Shown: positions 43,979-52,255, counted from the stretch's first letter. The stretch: 64,000 bases of DNA from JBFAPK01 sp040676675 (GCF_040676675.1 NZ_JBFAPK010000031.1:46894-110893); one strand, 5' to 3'. Numbers and translations are program-made. The notes: generated by a model from the sequence alone, not told the origin.

Positions 43979-44695
43979 CTAGCGGGGCGGCAGTACGCAG
44001 AATTCGTTGCCGTCGGGATCGGCCAGCTCCACGCAGCCGGGCTCGCCCCGACCGGTGTCGATGCGCGTCGCGCCGAGGGAGATCAACCGGTCGACCTCCG
44101 CCTGCTGGTCGCCGTCGGCGGCCGGGGCGAGGTCGAGACGTACCCGGTCCCTGCCGATCCTCGGCATCAGCGGTGGGCCACCCCACGTGATCTTCGGGCC
44201 GCCCCGCGGCGACTGGATCGCGGTCTCCTGGTCCTGGTCCCAGACCAGCGGCCACCCCAGCGCCGCGCTCCAGAAGTATCCGACCGCCTGCGAGCCGTCG
44301 CAGGAGAGCGCCCCGATGAACCCGCAGTCGGCCAGGAACTTGTTCCCCGGCTCGATGACGCAGAACTCGTTGCCCTCGGGGTCGGCGAGCACCACGTGGT
44401 CGTCGTCCGGGCGCTGGCCCACGTCGGTGTGCCGGCCGCCGAGTTCCAGGGCCCTGGCCACCGTCCGCTGCTGGTCCTCCAGCGAGGTGCTGGTCAGATC
44501 GAAGTGGGCGCGGTTCTGGGCGGTCTTCGGCTCGTCGGTCGGTACGAAGCGGATCCGGAAGCCGGTGTCGTCATCGGGGAGGAGGGTGACATCGTCGGCC
44601 GGTTCCCGGCCCAGGAGACCGGACCAGAACCGCGCGAGCCGCTGCGGTTCGTTCGCCGCGAAGCTGACCGCGAAGAGGTGAGAAGCCATCCCCAT
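43979..44695 (-). CDS. two-domain VOC family protein
   Basis: 238 residues made of two glyoxalase-like modules, each ending DPEGNEFCV/DPDGNEFCV with the metal-site Glu (about 1-115 and 125-238; HLFAVSFAANEPQRLARFWS begins the first, FIGALSCDGSQAVGYFWSAA the second). Glyoxalase-like/dioxygenase-fold proteins of this form are common in actinomycetes and substrate is unknown. An ATG at 44689 is an alternative start. Confidence 0.85.
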   Translation of the reverse strand: MGMASHLFAVSFAANEPQRLARFWSGLLGREPADDVTLLPDDDTGFRIRFVPTDEPKTAQNRAHFDLTSTSLEDQQRTVARALELGGRHTDVGQRPDDDHVVLADPEGNEFCVIEPGNKFLADCGFIGALSCDGSQAVGYFWSAALGWPLVWDQDQETAIQSPRGGPKITWGGPPLMPRIGRDRVRLDLAPAADGDQQAEVDRLISLGATRIDTGRGEPGCVELADPDGNEFCVLPPR

Positions 44696-44924
44696 GTTCT
44701 ACGGCTGACCTGGCGCCATCCGCACCGAATTTTCCGGCGGCGGCGGCCGGAGCACCTCGGAGCGCCCCGGAGCCCGCCTCGGTCGGGAGATCGCGCTGCT
44801 GCCGGGAAAGAGGGGTGTCGTGCGGCGGGTGAGGGAACTACATCCCCGGAATTGCGCGATCAGTCGTCGCGCTCGAATCGCGGTCGACCCGTCGTCGGAA
44901 CGCCGCCGGCCCGTCAGACGGCAA

Positions 44925-44951
44925 CGCCCCCGTGCCATCCGGCCGGGGGCG
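44925..44951 (-). terminator. hairpin after the DUF397 gene
   Basis: CGCCCCCG (44925-44932) and CGGGGGCG (44944-44951) pair exactly around a 11-base loop, 17 bp past the DUF397 stop on the minus strand. Confidence 0.65.
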
Positions 44952-44967
44952 CGCTGTGGTCGGGGAT

Positions 44968-45159
44968 TCAGTGGGTCTTGACGGCTTCGACGAATGCCTT
45001 CCAGCTGTCGGGGGCGAAGGTCAGCGTGCCGCCGTCGCGGTCCTTGCTGTCCCGGACAAGCACCCGGCCCGGCAGGTTGTCGGCCACCTCGACACAGTCA
45101 CCGCCCTGCCCGTTGCTGCGGGAGGACTTACGCCAGCGCGGCGCGGTGATCAGCTCCAT
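44968..45159 (-). CDS. DUF397 domain protein (orphan)
   Basis: 63 residues, whole length of the family. The DUF397 pattern is plain: WRKSSRSNGQGGDCVEVAD, VLVRDSKDRDGGTLTFAPDSW, and the final AFVEAVK. In Streptomyces and relatives such proteins (BldB/WhiJ-associated) sit directly beside an XRE-type HTH gene and work with it. No HTH gene is present on either side here, so it is an orphan that may act with a regulator elsewhere. Confidence 0.92.
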   Translation of the reverse strand: MELITAPRWRKSSRSNGQGGDCVEVADNLPGRVLVRDSKDRDGGTLTFAPDSWKAFVEAVKTH

Positions 45160-45323
45160 GACTCCGCCACTTCCATGATTAGTTCGAGGGATGGGCGTGC
45201 GGGTAGAGCGTACTCGCGGTCAACCTCGACGTCGCGCGACCGCGCGTCGCCCCGCGCCGGCCCGCGCGGGCGCCGCTGCCCGACCGGGCGTAGCGGGAGC
45301 ACTCGCCGGTCGCCCGGTGAGGA

Positions 45324-46424
45324 TCAGCCGTCCGGATCGGTGCGGTGGCGGCGGAGGCGGTGGGACAGGTCGGTGTGATGGTGCGCGCCGGGGTGGCTGT
45401 CCGGGTCGGTGTGCACGGTGGCGCTGGTCAGGCGCGGTACGGCGTGGGTGAGCTGGTGTTCGGCGTCGGCGGCGATGGTGTGGGCGGCGGTCAGGCTCAG
45501 TTCGGCGCCGAGCACGATGTCGGCCTCGGCGTGCAGCCGGTGGCCGATCCAGCGCAGCCGGACGGCGGAGACGTCGCGTACCCCGGGGATGGCGCGGAGG
45601 GTGTTCTCGGCCTGGTCGACCAGGGCGGGGTCGACGGCGTCCATCAGCCGGCGGTACACCTCGCGGGCGGCGTCCTTCAGCACGAAGGCGATGGCCACGG
45701 TGATGGCGAGCCCGACCACCGGGTCCGCCCAGCGCCAGCCGAGCGCGGCGCCTCCGGCGGCGGCCACGACGGCCAGTGAGGTGAACCCGTCGGTCCGGGC
45801 GTGCAGCCCGTCGGCGACCAGCGCGGCCGAGCCGATCCGTCGACCGACCCGGATCCGGTAGCGGGCGACCAGCTCGTTACCGGCGAATCCGATGGCTCCC
45901 GCGGCGGCCACGTAGGGCAGGTGGGTGACCTCGATGGGGTTCAGCAGCCGGGTCAGCGCGGTCCAGCCGGCCGCGACCGAGGACGCGGCGATGACGGCGA
46001 CGATGACGATGCCGGCCAGGTCCTCGGCCCGGCCGTAGCCGTAGGTGTAGGCGCGGGTGGCGGCGCGGCGGCCGATGAGGAAGGCGATCCCGAGCGGTAC
46101 GGCGGTCAGCGCGTCGGCGACGTTGTGCAGGGTGTCGCCGAGCAGGGCCACCGAGCCGGAGAGCACGACGACGACCACCTGCGCGGCGGCGGTGGCGCCG
46201 AGCCCGAGCAGGGAGATCCACAGGGCCCGTATGCCGTCGCGGCTGGTCTCCATCGGCGCGTCGACCTTGTCCGCACTGTCGTGCGAGTGCGGGGTGAAGG
46301 CATGCGTCAGCCGCTGCCACCAGCGGCTGCCGTGCGAGTGATCGTGGTCGTGGTCGACTGTGCCGTGGTGCCGATGGCCGGCGTGGTCTCCTGGTTCGCC
46401 TTGGTGCTTACGTACCGAGGACAT
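45324..46424 (-). CDS. cation diffusion facilitator (zinc/cobalt efflux)
   Basis: 366 residues. His-rich N terminus (GDHAGHRHHGTVDHDHDHSH), six membrane helices (about 65-265) with the metal sites HNVADALTAVP-type in helix 2 (GDTLHNVADAL) and HARTDGFTSL in helix 5, and a C-terminal cytoplasmic domain (about 270-345) followed by a second His-rich stretch (HPGAHHHTDLSH). Exports Zn2+ or a similar ion by proton antiport. It is divergent from an ArsR/SmtB regulator 74 bp away, a standard metal-responsive pair. Confidence 0.92.
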   Translation of the reverse strand: MSSVRKHQGEPGDHAGHRHHGTVDHDHDHSHGSRWWQRLTHAFTPHSHDSADKVDAPMETSRDGIRALWISLLGLGATAAAQVVVVVLSGSVALLGDTLHNVADALTAVPLGIAFLIGRRAATRAYTYGYGRAEDLAGIVIVAVIAASSVAAGWTALTRLLNPIEVTHLPYVAAAGAIGFAGNELVARYRIRVGRRIGSAALVADGLHARTDGFTSLAVVAAAGGAALGWRWADPVVGLAITVAIAFVLKDAAREVYRRLMDAVDPALVDQAENTLRAIPGVRDVSAVRLRWIGHRLHAEADIVLGAELSLTAAHTIAADAEHQLTHAVPRLTSATVHTDPDSHPGAHHHTDLSHRLRRHRTDPDG

Positions 46425-46490
46425 GCCTTTACCCCCGTGGGCGAGCGGCGCGGTGGCCGGCTGGACGGTCGGCGTAACCGCGGCCAGAAT

Positions 46491-46510
46491 ATGTGCTCAT
46501 GTACGCACGT
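46491..46510. promoter_or_regulatory. ArsR/SmtB-type operator candidate
   Basis: ATGTGCTCATGTACGCACGT: an imperfect dyad (GTGC...GCAC around GTAC) in an AT-richer patch of the 68-bp space between the CDF and ArsR genes, overlapping the first possible ArsR start codons. Confidence 0.45.
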
Positions 46511-46855
46511 GACAATGCTGCAACTGCCGCTGGTGGGCAACAGTTACCCACGGGGGAGCAGGTGGAAGCGGCGGTGACGGCGTTGCGGATGTTGGCCGAG
46601 CCGACCCGGCTGCGGCTGCTGTGGCTGCTGCGCGACGGCGAGCACGACGTCGGGTCGTTGGCGGCGGCGGTGGGCGCGGCGCGTCCGGCGGTGTCGCAGC
46701 ACCTGGGCAAGCTGCTACTGGCCGGTCTGGTCTCCGTGCGCCGCGACGGTCGGCGGGCGCTGTACCGAGCGCGCGGCGGGCACGTCCGGCGGCTGGTCGC
46801 CGAGGCGCTGTACGCCGCCGACCATCAGGTGACCGGGGCACCCGAGCACGATTGA
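46499..46855 (+). CDS. ArsR/SmtB-family metal-sensing repressor
   Basis: 118 residues from ATG 46499; a GTG at 46493 or one at 46562 (behind GGGGGAG) are alternatives. Winged HTH: LRMLAEPTRLRLLWLLRDGE, VGSLAAAVGAARPAVSQHLG (recognition helix), LVSVRRDGRRALYRARGGHV (wing). A C-terminal HVRRLV...DHQVTG...EHD segment supplies His/Asp ligands like the alpha-5 metal site. Probably derepresses itself and the CDF exporter on zinc or cobalt binding. If ATG 46499 is right, the operator overlaps the start, suggesting a leaderless or later start. Confidence 0.88.
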   Translation: MYARDNAATAAGGQQLPTGEQVEAAVTALRMLAEPTRLRLLWLLRDGEHDVGSLAAAVGAARPAVSQHLGKLLLAGLVSVRRDGRRALYRARGGHVRRLVAEALYAADHQVTGAPEHD

Positions 46856-46858
46856 CAA

Positions 46859-47518
46859 CTACCCGCCCCGGCGTGCCTCGGCGCGGTAGAAGACGAGCCG
46901 GCCGAACCAGGCCCGGCCGCGACCGTTCTCCGCGACCCCGGTCAGGCCGGCGTCGGCCAGCGCGGCCAGCACCTCGTCGGGCCGGCTGCCCATCGCCCGG
47001 GCATTGCGGTGAAGGTGGCCCGCTCCTCGCTCCGACGGCGTGCCGTCGACGTCCACCACGTGCAGTTCGCCGCCGGGACGCAGCACCCGACCGGCCTCCC
47101 GCAGCGCGCGCGTCCGCTCCTCCTCGCCGAGGTGGTGCAGCATGAACGCGGAGAGCACCCGGTCGACGCTGCCGTCGGGCAGCGGTAGTTCACCGGCGAA
47201 CGCCCGCTCGTACCGGATCGACTGCCCGCTCCGGGCCGCCTTGCGGCGGGCGAGGCGCAGCGCGGCGGGGTCCGGGTCGATGCCCAGCGCGTCGACGCTC
47301 GGATGGCGACGCCCGAGCGCCCGCAGCAGGTTGCCGGTGCCGCAACCGATCTCCAGGATCCGCTGACCATTCCGGAGTCCCGCCCGGTCCAGCAGCTGTC
47401 CGTGCACGCGCCCGACGCCGGCGAGCCGGGTGAGCGGATCGTAGAGCGGCAGCAGCCAATCCCTGCCCATGGCGGGCAGGTAGGGATGCTCGCGATCGGT
47501 GTGTGGGTGTCCGGTCAT
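46859..47518 (-). CDS. class I SAM-dependent methyltransferase
   Basis: 219 residues from ATG 47518 (GGAG upstream). Rossmann motif I ILEIGCGTGNLLRALG, acidic motif II GIDPDPAAL, motif post-I/III FAGELPLPDGSVDRVLSAFM and LHHLGEEERTRALREAGRVL, LRPGGELHVVDVD. UbiE/phospholipid-methyltransferase type. The substrate is unknown. Divergent from the AraC-type regulator, which may control it. Confidence 0.88.
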   Translation of the reverse strand: MTGHPHTDREHPYLPAMGRDWLLPLYDPLTRLAGVGRVHGQLLDRAGLRNGQRILEIGCGTGNLLRALGRRHPSVDALGIDPDPAALRLARRKAARSGQSIRYERAFAGELPLPDGSVDRVLSAFMLHHLGEEERTRALREAGRVLRPGGELHVVDVDGTPSERGAGHLHRNARAMGSRPDEVLAALADAGLTGVAENGRGRAWFGRLVFYRAEARRGG

Positions 47519-47563
47519 GTCACGCTCCGATATCCGATGAAGTTCGGTCGTACCCTCAGCGTC

Positions 47564-48544
47564 ATGCGGCGCGAAGCTACGGACAATGGCGGAACTGTGG
47601 ACCAGATGCGACAAAGTTTGGTTCTCGCGTCCCGTACCGTCGGGGTGACCGGGCAGGGCATGCCGGTTATGGGCTTCGGCCACGTACCCGGAAACGCCCC
47701 GGTCTCGGTGGCCCGGCTCCCCCGGGGCATGCCCGTCGTCGCCTCCGCCGCCGGGGGCGCGCACACGCACGAGTTCCTGGTGCTCTGCTACGCGCACCTG
47801 GCCGACGGGACGGTGCTGATCGACGGCCGGACGTGGACGGTGACCGACGGGGATCTGTTCGTCATCGCACCGGGGCAGGTCGTCTCCCTCGGTGACCCGT
47901 TCGAGCGGGTCGTCACCGACGGCTGGGCGGTGGGGTTCCCGGCCGACGTGGTACGGCCCGGCACGCGCGGGGCCTACTCGTCGTGGCGGACGCACCCGCT
48001 GCTCTTGCCCTTCGCGCGCGGCACCGACCGGGCGCAGCGGCTGCGCATCCCACCGGCCGAACGGGCGGCCTGGGTCGAGCGCTTCGCCTCGCTCGACGCC
48101 GAGTTGCGGGCCCGGCGCGACGGTCACCAGGAGGCCGCCCTGGCCCACCTGACCCTGCTGCTCGTGGCCGCGGCCCGGCTGTCGACCGGCGTCGCCGACC
48201 AGCTGCGCTCCTCGGACGAGCCGCTGCTCGCGGCCGTCTTCGACGTCATCGAGCGGCGCTACCACGAGCCCATCTCGCTCGCCGACGTCGCCGCCGAGGT
48301 CGCGCTCACCGCCGGGCACCTCACCACCGTGGTACGCCGCAAGACCGGCCAGACCGTCCAGCAGTGGATCGCCCAGCGCCGGATGCAGCAGGCCCGCCTG
48401 CTGCTCGCCGAGACCGACCTGACCGTGTCGGCGATCAGCCGTCGGGTCGGCTATCCCGACGTCAGTTACTTCATCAAGCGCTTCCGCGCCGACCACGGGT
48501 CGACCCCGACGCGGTGGCGCGACGCCGCCCCTCCGGCCGCATAG
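47564..48544 (+). CDS. AraC-family transcriptional regulator with cupin sensor
   Basis: 326 residues from ATG 47564 (47537 is an in-frame alternative only 19 bp from the divergent gene). N-terminal cupin-type ligand domain (about 25-130: GAHTHEFLVLCYAHLADGTV, GDLFVIAPGQVVSLG), a helical linker, and a C-terminal double HTH (about 225-325: PISLADVAAEVALTAGHLTT, VQQWIAQRRMQQARLLLAET, SAISRRVGYPDVSYFIKRFR, STPTRW). A typical activator of the AraC/XylS class, probably of the divergent methyltransferase. Confidence 0.9.
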   Translation: MRREATDNGGTVDQMRQSLVLASRTVGVTGQGMPVMGFGHVPGNAPVSVARLPRGMPVVASAAGGAHTHEFLVLCYAHLADGTVLIDGRTWTVTDGDLFVIAPGQVVSLGDPFERVVTDGWAVGFPADVVRPGTRGAYSSWRTHPLLLPFARGTDRAQRLRIPPAERAAWVERFASLDAELRARRDGHQEAALAHLTLLLVAAARLSTGVADQLRSSDEPLLAAVFDVIERRYHEPISLADVAAEVALTAGHLTTVVRRKTGQTVQQWIAQRRMQQARLLLAETDLTVSAISRRVGYPDVSYFIKRFRADHGSTPTRWRDAAPPAA

Positions 48545-48624
48545 GACGTCACCGGCCCGGCCGCCGCCGGGAGACGGATGCCGGATCGTCTCCCCGGGCT
48601 TCTCTCGACTCGATCCCGGAAACG

Positions 48625-48664
48625 GTTCAGGGCCGGCCTCCCTTGCAGGAGACCGGCCCTGAAC
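48625..48664. terminator. 17-bp hairpin at the host side of attL (original tRNA-Pro terminator)
   Basis: GTTCAGGGCCGGCCTCC (48625-48641), loop CTTGCA, GGAGACCGGCCCTGAAC (48648-48664); one mismatch. It lies 14 bp from the tRNA-Pro 3' remnant, so before integration it terminated the tRNA transcript on the minus strand; on the plus strand it ends the AraC transcript. Confidence 0.8.
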
Positions 48665-48677
48665 TGCACTTTCTCGA

Positions 48678-48724
48678 GTCGGGGTGGCCGGATTCGAACC
48701 GACGACCTCTTCGTCCCGAACGAA
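48678..48724. repeat. attL: duplicated 3' half of tRNA-Pro
   Basis: Identical over 47 bp (GTCGGGGTGGCCGGATTCGA ... to CGAACGAA) to 62216-62262 inside the intact tRNA-Pro(CGG). It carries the anticodon loop to discriminator on the minus strand but lacks the 5' half, so it is not a working tRNA. Confidence 0.96.
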
Positions 48725-49082
48725 CGATCATGCCGATTTGACCTTGCAGCGCTCCACCGGACGCTGCGGTAACGGTCCCTCGGCGTCCGGGTACGTCCGT
48801 CAGCATCCGGGTCGATTGTCACTCAGTTCGTCACGCAGCCCGCCGCTTGAGCCACTGCCCGAGTGCAGCTTGCCCGGGTCGATGGCTGGTGGGATGGCTT
48901 GCGCAACCACCCACAGGCCGCGACCGGCCGACGATCTCTCGCCATCCCGGAGCCGAAGCGCTCCCGCCGGAACGCCTTGACCGCAACTTTGCGCGGTGCG
49001 CAGTTCGCCGACGGCGCGGTGTGGTCGACCACGCTGCGCGGCCCGTGCTGCGCGCCGCTGGGGCGGAGGGATTCGCCTGAGC
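48725..49082. other. AICE left border, no convincing gene
   Basis: 358 bp from attL to the small membrane-protein gene. No frame here has a start with a ribosome-binding site or a recognisable family. A short plus-strand stretch (about 48960-49060) reads like one or two pentapeptide-repeat units (LRGAQFADGAV) and could be a decayed gene remnant. Confidence 0.4.
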
Positions 49083-49331
49083 TCACCGAACCGCTTCGAA
49101 GACGATCCAGACGGTCTGCATTACGACGCCCGCTCCGCCACCGAGCAGCCCCAGGATTGCCAGCACGCGGGAGAAACCCCAGGAGGTCGAGCGGATCCCG
49201 AGCAGGCCGAACACGACACCTGCAGCCCCAGGAAGTGCGCCAAGGTCGAGGTACGAGAACAACGGCATCCAGACCGTGCCTCCGGCCAGCGCCAACAGTG
49301 CCAGGACCAGACCACGGTAATCCCGGGCCAT
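49083..49331 (-). CDS. small three-helix membrane protein, AICE cargo
   Basis: 82 residues from ATG 49331. Three hydrophobic helices (about 7-24 GLVLALLALAGGTVWM, 32-48 PGAAGVVFGLLGI, 55-78 RVLAILGLLGGGAGVVMQTV), short loops, few charges. No family recognised. Good in-frame codon usage for this genome. It precedes the nuclease-like gene divergently (61 bp apart), so it may be a membrane partner of the cargo, but this is only position. Confidence 0.6.
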   Translation of the reverse strand: MARDYRGLVLALLALAGGTVWMPLFSYLDLGALPGAAGVVFGLLGIRSTSWGFSRVLAILGLLGGGAGVVMQTVWIVFEAVR

Positions 49332-49391
49332 TCAAGGAATCGTGGCCCTTCGGCACCTGACATTCCATCTGTCATCCTGGATACTTGCCAT

Positions 49392-50432
49392 ATGACTCGG
49401 AAACGACGCCAACCAGCACGTAAGCCGACTTCCGGATCGACTCCATTGCCGGACGTTAGCCAATGGCAACCTCGAGCGGATGCGTCCGAGAGCCTCGCCC
49501 AGTCGTTTCGGCGAAGGTGTGCCTACGCAGACAAGCGCCTCCGCATCAGAGTGGCAGAGGAAAAGGCGGCGAATCTAGACAACTTTGACTCCGGCGTCGG
49601 AGTCGAAGAGATCTTCCGAGATGAACTAAGAGAATTATTGCCGAAAAGGTATGCAATCACGACAGGCGTCATAACGGACAGATATGGCCATACGGCCGGA
49701 CATTGTGATGCCGTCATCTTCAATGAGACGTGGTTTCCTGCCGTCAAAGCACCTGCCGCACGCGACTCTCGGCGCCCGCACCTACCGATCGAAGGCGTGT
49801 ATGGAGTTGTCGAGGTAAAGCAGTCGCTGAATGCAAAGACTTTAGACGAAGCCATGGAAAAGCTGGTGGTCTGCAATAGGCTCTACCGCCCGCCCACCCC
49901 ACGGGACCGTGTTACGGAGAATCGAGAAACAGGCTCTTGCACGCATTTTATTTCGAATCCTCTCTTCTCGGCTATTTTCGCGATCGATGTGTCGCCTCGT
50001 GCAAGTTTCCAGCAACTTATAGTTCGCTTCTTCGAGATAAATAAGCTACTGAAGCGACGCGAAATGGTGCACGCGCTGGTATCGCTAAATCACGGCTGTG
50101 TGATGTGGGGCTTTCAGAACGGTGAAGAGAGCATGACTGCGAGGTTTTCGGACGAAGATCTGGCCTTGCCAATATTTCCAGGTTTTACGCGCGCCCAGCA
50201 GGACAACAGCCCGCTCTACCCGTTTGTTCTCAATCTCAACACCCATCTCTATCGAAGCGTGCTAGGTGCGGAGGATATCGTCGCGAATTACGGCGAGCTG
50301 GCCGTGAGGAGTGTTACAAGCCGCCCAAAGGGCGAAGCGTGGCAGATTTGGCCCGATAATGAGTTGTCGTCATTCTTCCGGCAACCTTGCAAACACAACA
50401 GTGGTACATGCTCTCATCCTCATACTGACTAA
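49392..50432 (+). CDS. DUF6602-like PD-(D/E)XK nuclease-fold protein, AICE cargo
   Basis: 346 residues from ATG 49392. A basic, disordered N terminus (TRKRRQPARKPTSGS) is followed by GVGVEEIFRDELRELLPKRY, GHTAGHCDAVIFNE and GVYGVVEVKQSLNAKTLDEA: the E...D...ExK spacing of PD-(D/E)XK nuclease folds, as in DUF6602 proteins. The C-terminal 150 residues are of unknown fold. The gene uses many A/T-ending codons, clearly more AT-rich than the AICE backbone, so it was acquired separately. Convergent with the gene at 50485 (53-bp gap). Likely a DNA-acting defence or restriction function; function not established. Confidence 0.75.
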   Translation: MTRKRRQPARKPTSGSTPLPDVSQWQPRADASESLAQSFRRRCAYADKRLRIRVAEEKAANLDNFDSGVGVEEIFRDELRELLPKRYAITTGVITDRYGHTAGHCDAVIFNETWFPAVKAPAARDSRRPHLPIEGVYGVVEVKQSLNAKTLDEAMEKLVVCNRLYRPPTPRDRVTENRETGSCTHFISNPLFSAIFAIDVSPRASFQQLIVRFFEINKLLKRREMVHALVSLNHGCVMWGFQNGEESMTARFSDEDLALPIFPGFTRAQQDNSPLYPFVLNLNTHLYRSVLGAEDIVANYGELAVRSVTSRPKGEAWQIWPDNELSSFFRQPCKHNSGTCSHPHTD

Positions 50433-50484
50433 CGACGTGACAATCCGCCGTCGTCCGCGAACCGCGCTCTGCGGTATGCCGAGC

Positions 50485-51252
50485 CTAAGATGCTGTCCGG
50501 TTCAATATTTCGACCAATCGCTCCAAGAGTATGGCGATGTTTTCCCAATTGAGCTTCAACCATTCATCCGCGCCCTCGGCGGCCCTATGTCTGACATTCT
50601 TGCGCAGATCCTTCAATTCGGTTAAAACTTCGGCCGGATTCCGCTCCTCGAACACTCGGTGGTAATCAAAGAGACCGGCGTCGTGCGCAGTGGCCGTCAA
50701 CTCGGCAAAGCTGAGTCGCTTGGAGCGCTTGTTGACCAGTTCCTCTAGCGTCAGTTCGCAGGCAGTGTGCAACTCTTCCAGGAGCACCTCCGGTGCTATC
50801 TCGTCGAAATTCCAAGCAACGATGACGCTGAGCGTAGTTGCCAGCCGGGCATGCAGGCGCGGAGTTTCGGAGCATTCGAATTCATAGGGCGGGTAGTACC
50901 AGCGTGTTCGCGCAACCCCACGGAGGGTCATGCAACCCTCCTGATCGACGTCGCGGCCACGCAGCATCAGGTCTACAAAACCGCGACCGAGTCGGATTCT
51001 CTGAGGCCTAGAAAAGGACGTGGTCAAGATCCCCTCCGCCACCACAGGCAGGTCTCGCTCTAGACGATAGCCGAGCAAATCCATCCGCCTGCTGTTTCCA
51101 TCCACAATGACGAGTCGATGACACAACCCCGGTCGCTGGATTCTCCAGGAGATGCCGAGCTGATGCGCTCGGGCTCGCGCTACTCGTTGGCACGCCTCAA
51201 CAAGGGGTTCTTGGGTTTCGGAGTACTGGAATTCGAAATCAAACCCGGCCAC
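50485..51252 (-). CDS. hypothetical protein with HEPN-like C-terminal helices, AICE cargo
   Basis: 255 residues from GTG 51252. The N-terminal 150 residues are mixed alpha/beta (FDFEFQYSETQEPLVEACQR, LPVVAEGILTTSFSRPQRIR); the C-terminal 100 are helical (EIAPEVLLEELHTACELTLE ... DEWLKLNWENIAILLERLVE). In the last helices DLRKNVRH gives an RxxxxH motif as in HEPN RNases, though the polar residue after Arg is Lys. AT-richer codon use matches the adjacent nuclease-like gene, and the two are tail to tail. I do not recognise the family; HEPN is a suggestion from pattern. Confidence 0.6.
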   Translation of the reverse strand: MAGFDFEFQYSETQEPLVEACQRVARARAHQLGISWRIQRPGLCHRLVIVDGNSRRMDLLGYRLERDLPVVAEGILTTSFSRPQRIRLGRGFVDLMLRGRDVDQEGCMTLRGVARTRWYYPPYEFECSETPRLHARLATTLSVIVAWNFDEIAPEVLLEELHTACELTLEELVNKRSKRLSFAELTATAHDAGLFDYHRVFEERNPAEVLTELKDLRKNVRHRAAEGADEWLKLNWENIAILLERLVEILNRTAS

Positions 51253-51454
51253 CCATCGATTGTAGATTCCTCAGGCGGCGGTCTATGCCCGGGATGCCAC
51301 TCCACTTGCCGGCCTGTCACCGACGTTTGGCCTCAGCGTCTCAAGTTCTACTTGACGGCCTGTTCGAGCGTGGCGTCGGTCGTTGCCGACGAGGCCGTGG
51401 TGGGGATGCGGCGGATGTACCCCGGGCAGGCCCTGCCTGCCGGCAACGCCGGCC

Positions 51455-51503
51455 CGAGGGCCCCTTGACCCCGGCCCCTCGGGCCGGGGTCAAGGGGCCC
51501 TCG
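51455..51503. repeat. 23-bp perfect palindromic hairpin
   Basis: CGAGGGCCCCTTGACCCCGG+CCC (51455-51477), loop CTC, and the exact complement to 51503. Such a long uninterrupted GC stem is rarer than a normal terminator. It is 200 bp upstream of the cargo gene on the minus strand and may insulate the cargo, or be a DNA-level (cruciform) signal. Confidence 0.85.
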
Positions 51504-51886
51504 TAGGGCCGTTGCGTAGCGACGCGAAGCGCCCTTCAGGCCCGCATCCTCCGCGCAGCATCCCCCACCCCGGCCGGCGGTGAACCCGCCCTACGGCGCG
51601 GCGGTGCCACGGCCGGCTGCCGACCCGCAAAACCTCCACCATTCTCGGCGCTACCGTCTGCGGCGGCCCCGGGCTTCCCGCTCTCCGCGCCAGCCGCCGC
51701 GCATGTTGCGTTGCCGGCGTGGAGCGATAGCGGAGCGACGGACGCGCGCCCAGGTGGCGGTGCGAGCGGCCCGTTCAGGGTCGCCTTGAAGGTGTACGGA
51801 AAGCCGTCCTCCTATCGCCTTATGGCTAAGAAGAGTTCCCAGGGCGGCGGCGAAGCATAGCCGAGCCGACGGCGGACGAGTGACTT

Positions 51887-51917
51887 CAGTCTCCCGGGCC
51901 GGAAGGCCCGGGGACTG
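51887..51917 (-). terminator. GNRA-capped hairpin after the 51929 gene
   Basis: CAGTC-(T)-CCCGGGCC, loop GGAA, GGCCCGGG-GACTG: 13 pairs with one bulged T, 12 bp past the stop of the minus-strand gene at 51929. Confidence 0.7.
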
Positions 51918-51928
51918 GCCTCGAATTC

Positions 51929-52225
51929 TTATGGCTGTCCCGCCTCTTTGGTCCAGCCTATGAATCGCACAAAAAGAGTTGTTGGGTCTGGACCGGAGTG
52001 GGGGTTGAGGATGTATAGATCCTTGGCTGCCAGGTGGAGTGCCGTGCTCATGTATACCGACAGCCCGGTTCGGTCGTCGCCGTATTGTGCGGCGAGTGAT
52101 AGGCGCGCGGGCCCACATGGCCAGGGGGTGCCGCAGACTCGGCATAACCAGAGGGGCCGGAGGGGCCCGTGGGGCCTGCCTGTGTAGCGGTCGTGGATGG
52201 GTGAGCGGTTCGGTGGTGAAGGCAT
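51929..52225 (-). CDS. conserved AICE/actinophage protein with CxxCxxxxPC motif
   Basis: 98 residues from ATG 52225. IHDRYTGRPHGPLRPLWLCR, then CGTPWPCGPARL (a CxxC...C cluster, possible metal site), a helical region (LSLAAQYGDDRTGLSVYMST), and a C-terminal LNPHSGPDPTTLFVRFIGW. This is a recurring conserved hypothetical in actinomycete integrative elements, encoded beside regulators. Role unknown. It is divergent from the HTH gene at 52324 across a dyad. Confidence 0.75.
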   Translation of the reverse strand: MPSPPNRSPIHDRYTGRPHGPLRPLWLCRVCGTPWPCGPARLSLAAQYGDDRTGLSVYMSTALHLAAKDLYILNPHSGPDPTTLFVRFIGWTKEAGQP

Positions 52226-52255
52226 AGGTTGAGGGTGTCGATGTGACTAGGGCTT

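Larger units (their letters stand above)
51253..51928. other. 676-bp gene-free stretch of the AICE with strong hairpins
   Basis: No frame here looks coding. It holds a 23-bp perfect hairpin (51455-51503), followed by GC-rich, repetitive DNA (GTAGGGCCGTTGCGTAGCGA, also CGAAGCG-rich as in the asd spacer), and a GNRA-capped hairpin just before 51929. It separates cargo from backbone and could contain a small RNA. Confidence 0.5.

Noticed and set aside
48847..49370. Several open frames on both strands of the AICE left border
   Set aside because: They overlap each other, lack ribosome-binding sites and have Arg/Pro-rich, domain-free products; only the membrane protein at 49083 looks coding.
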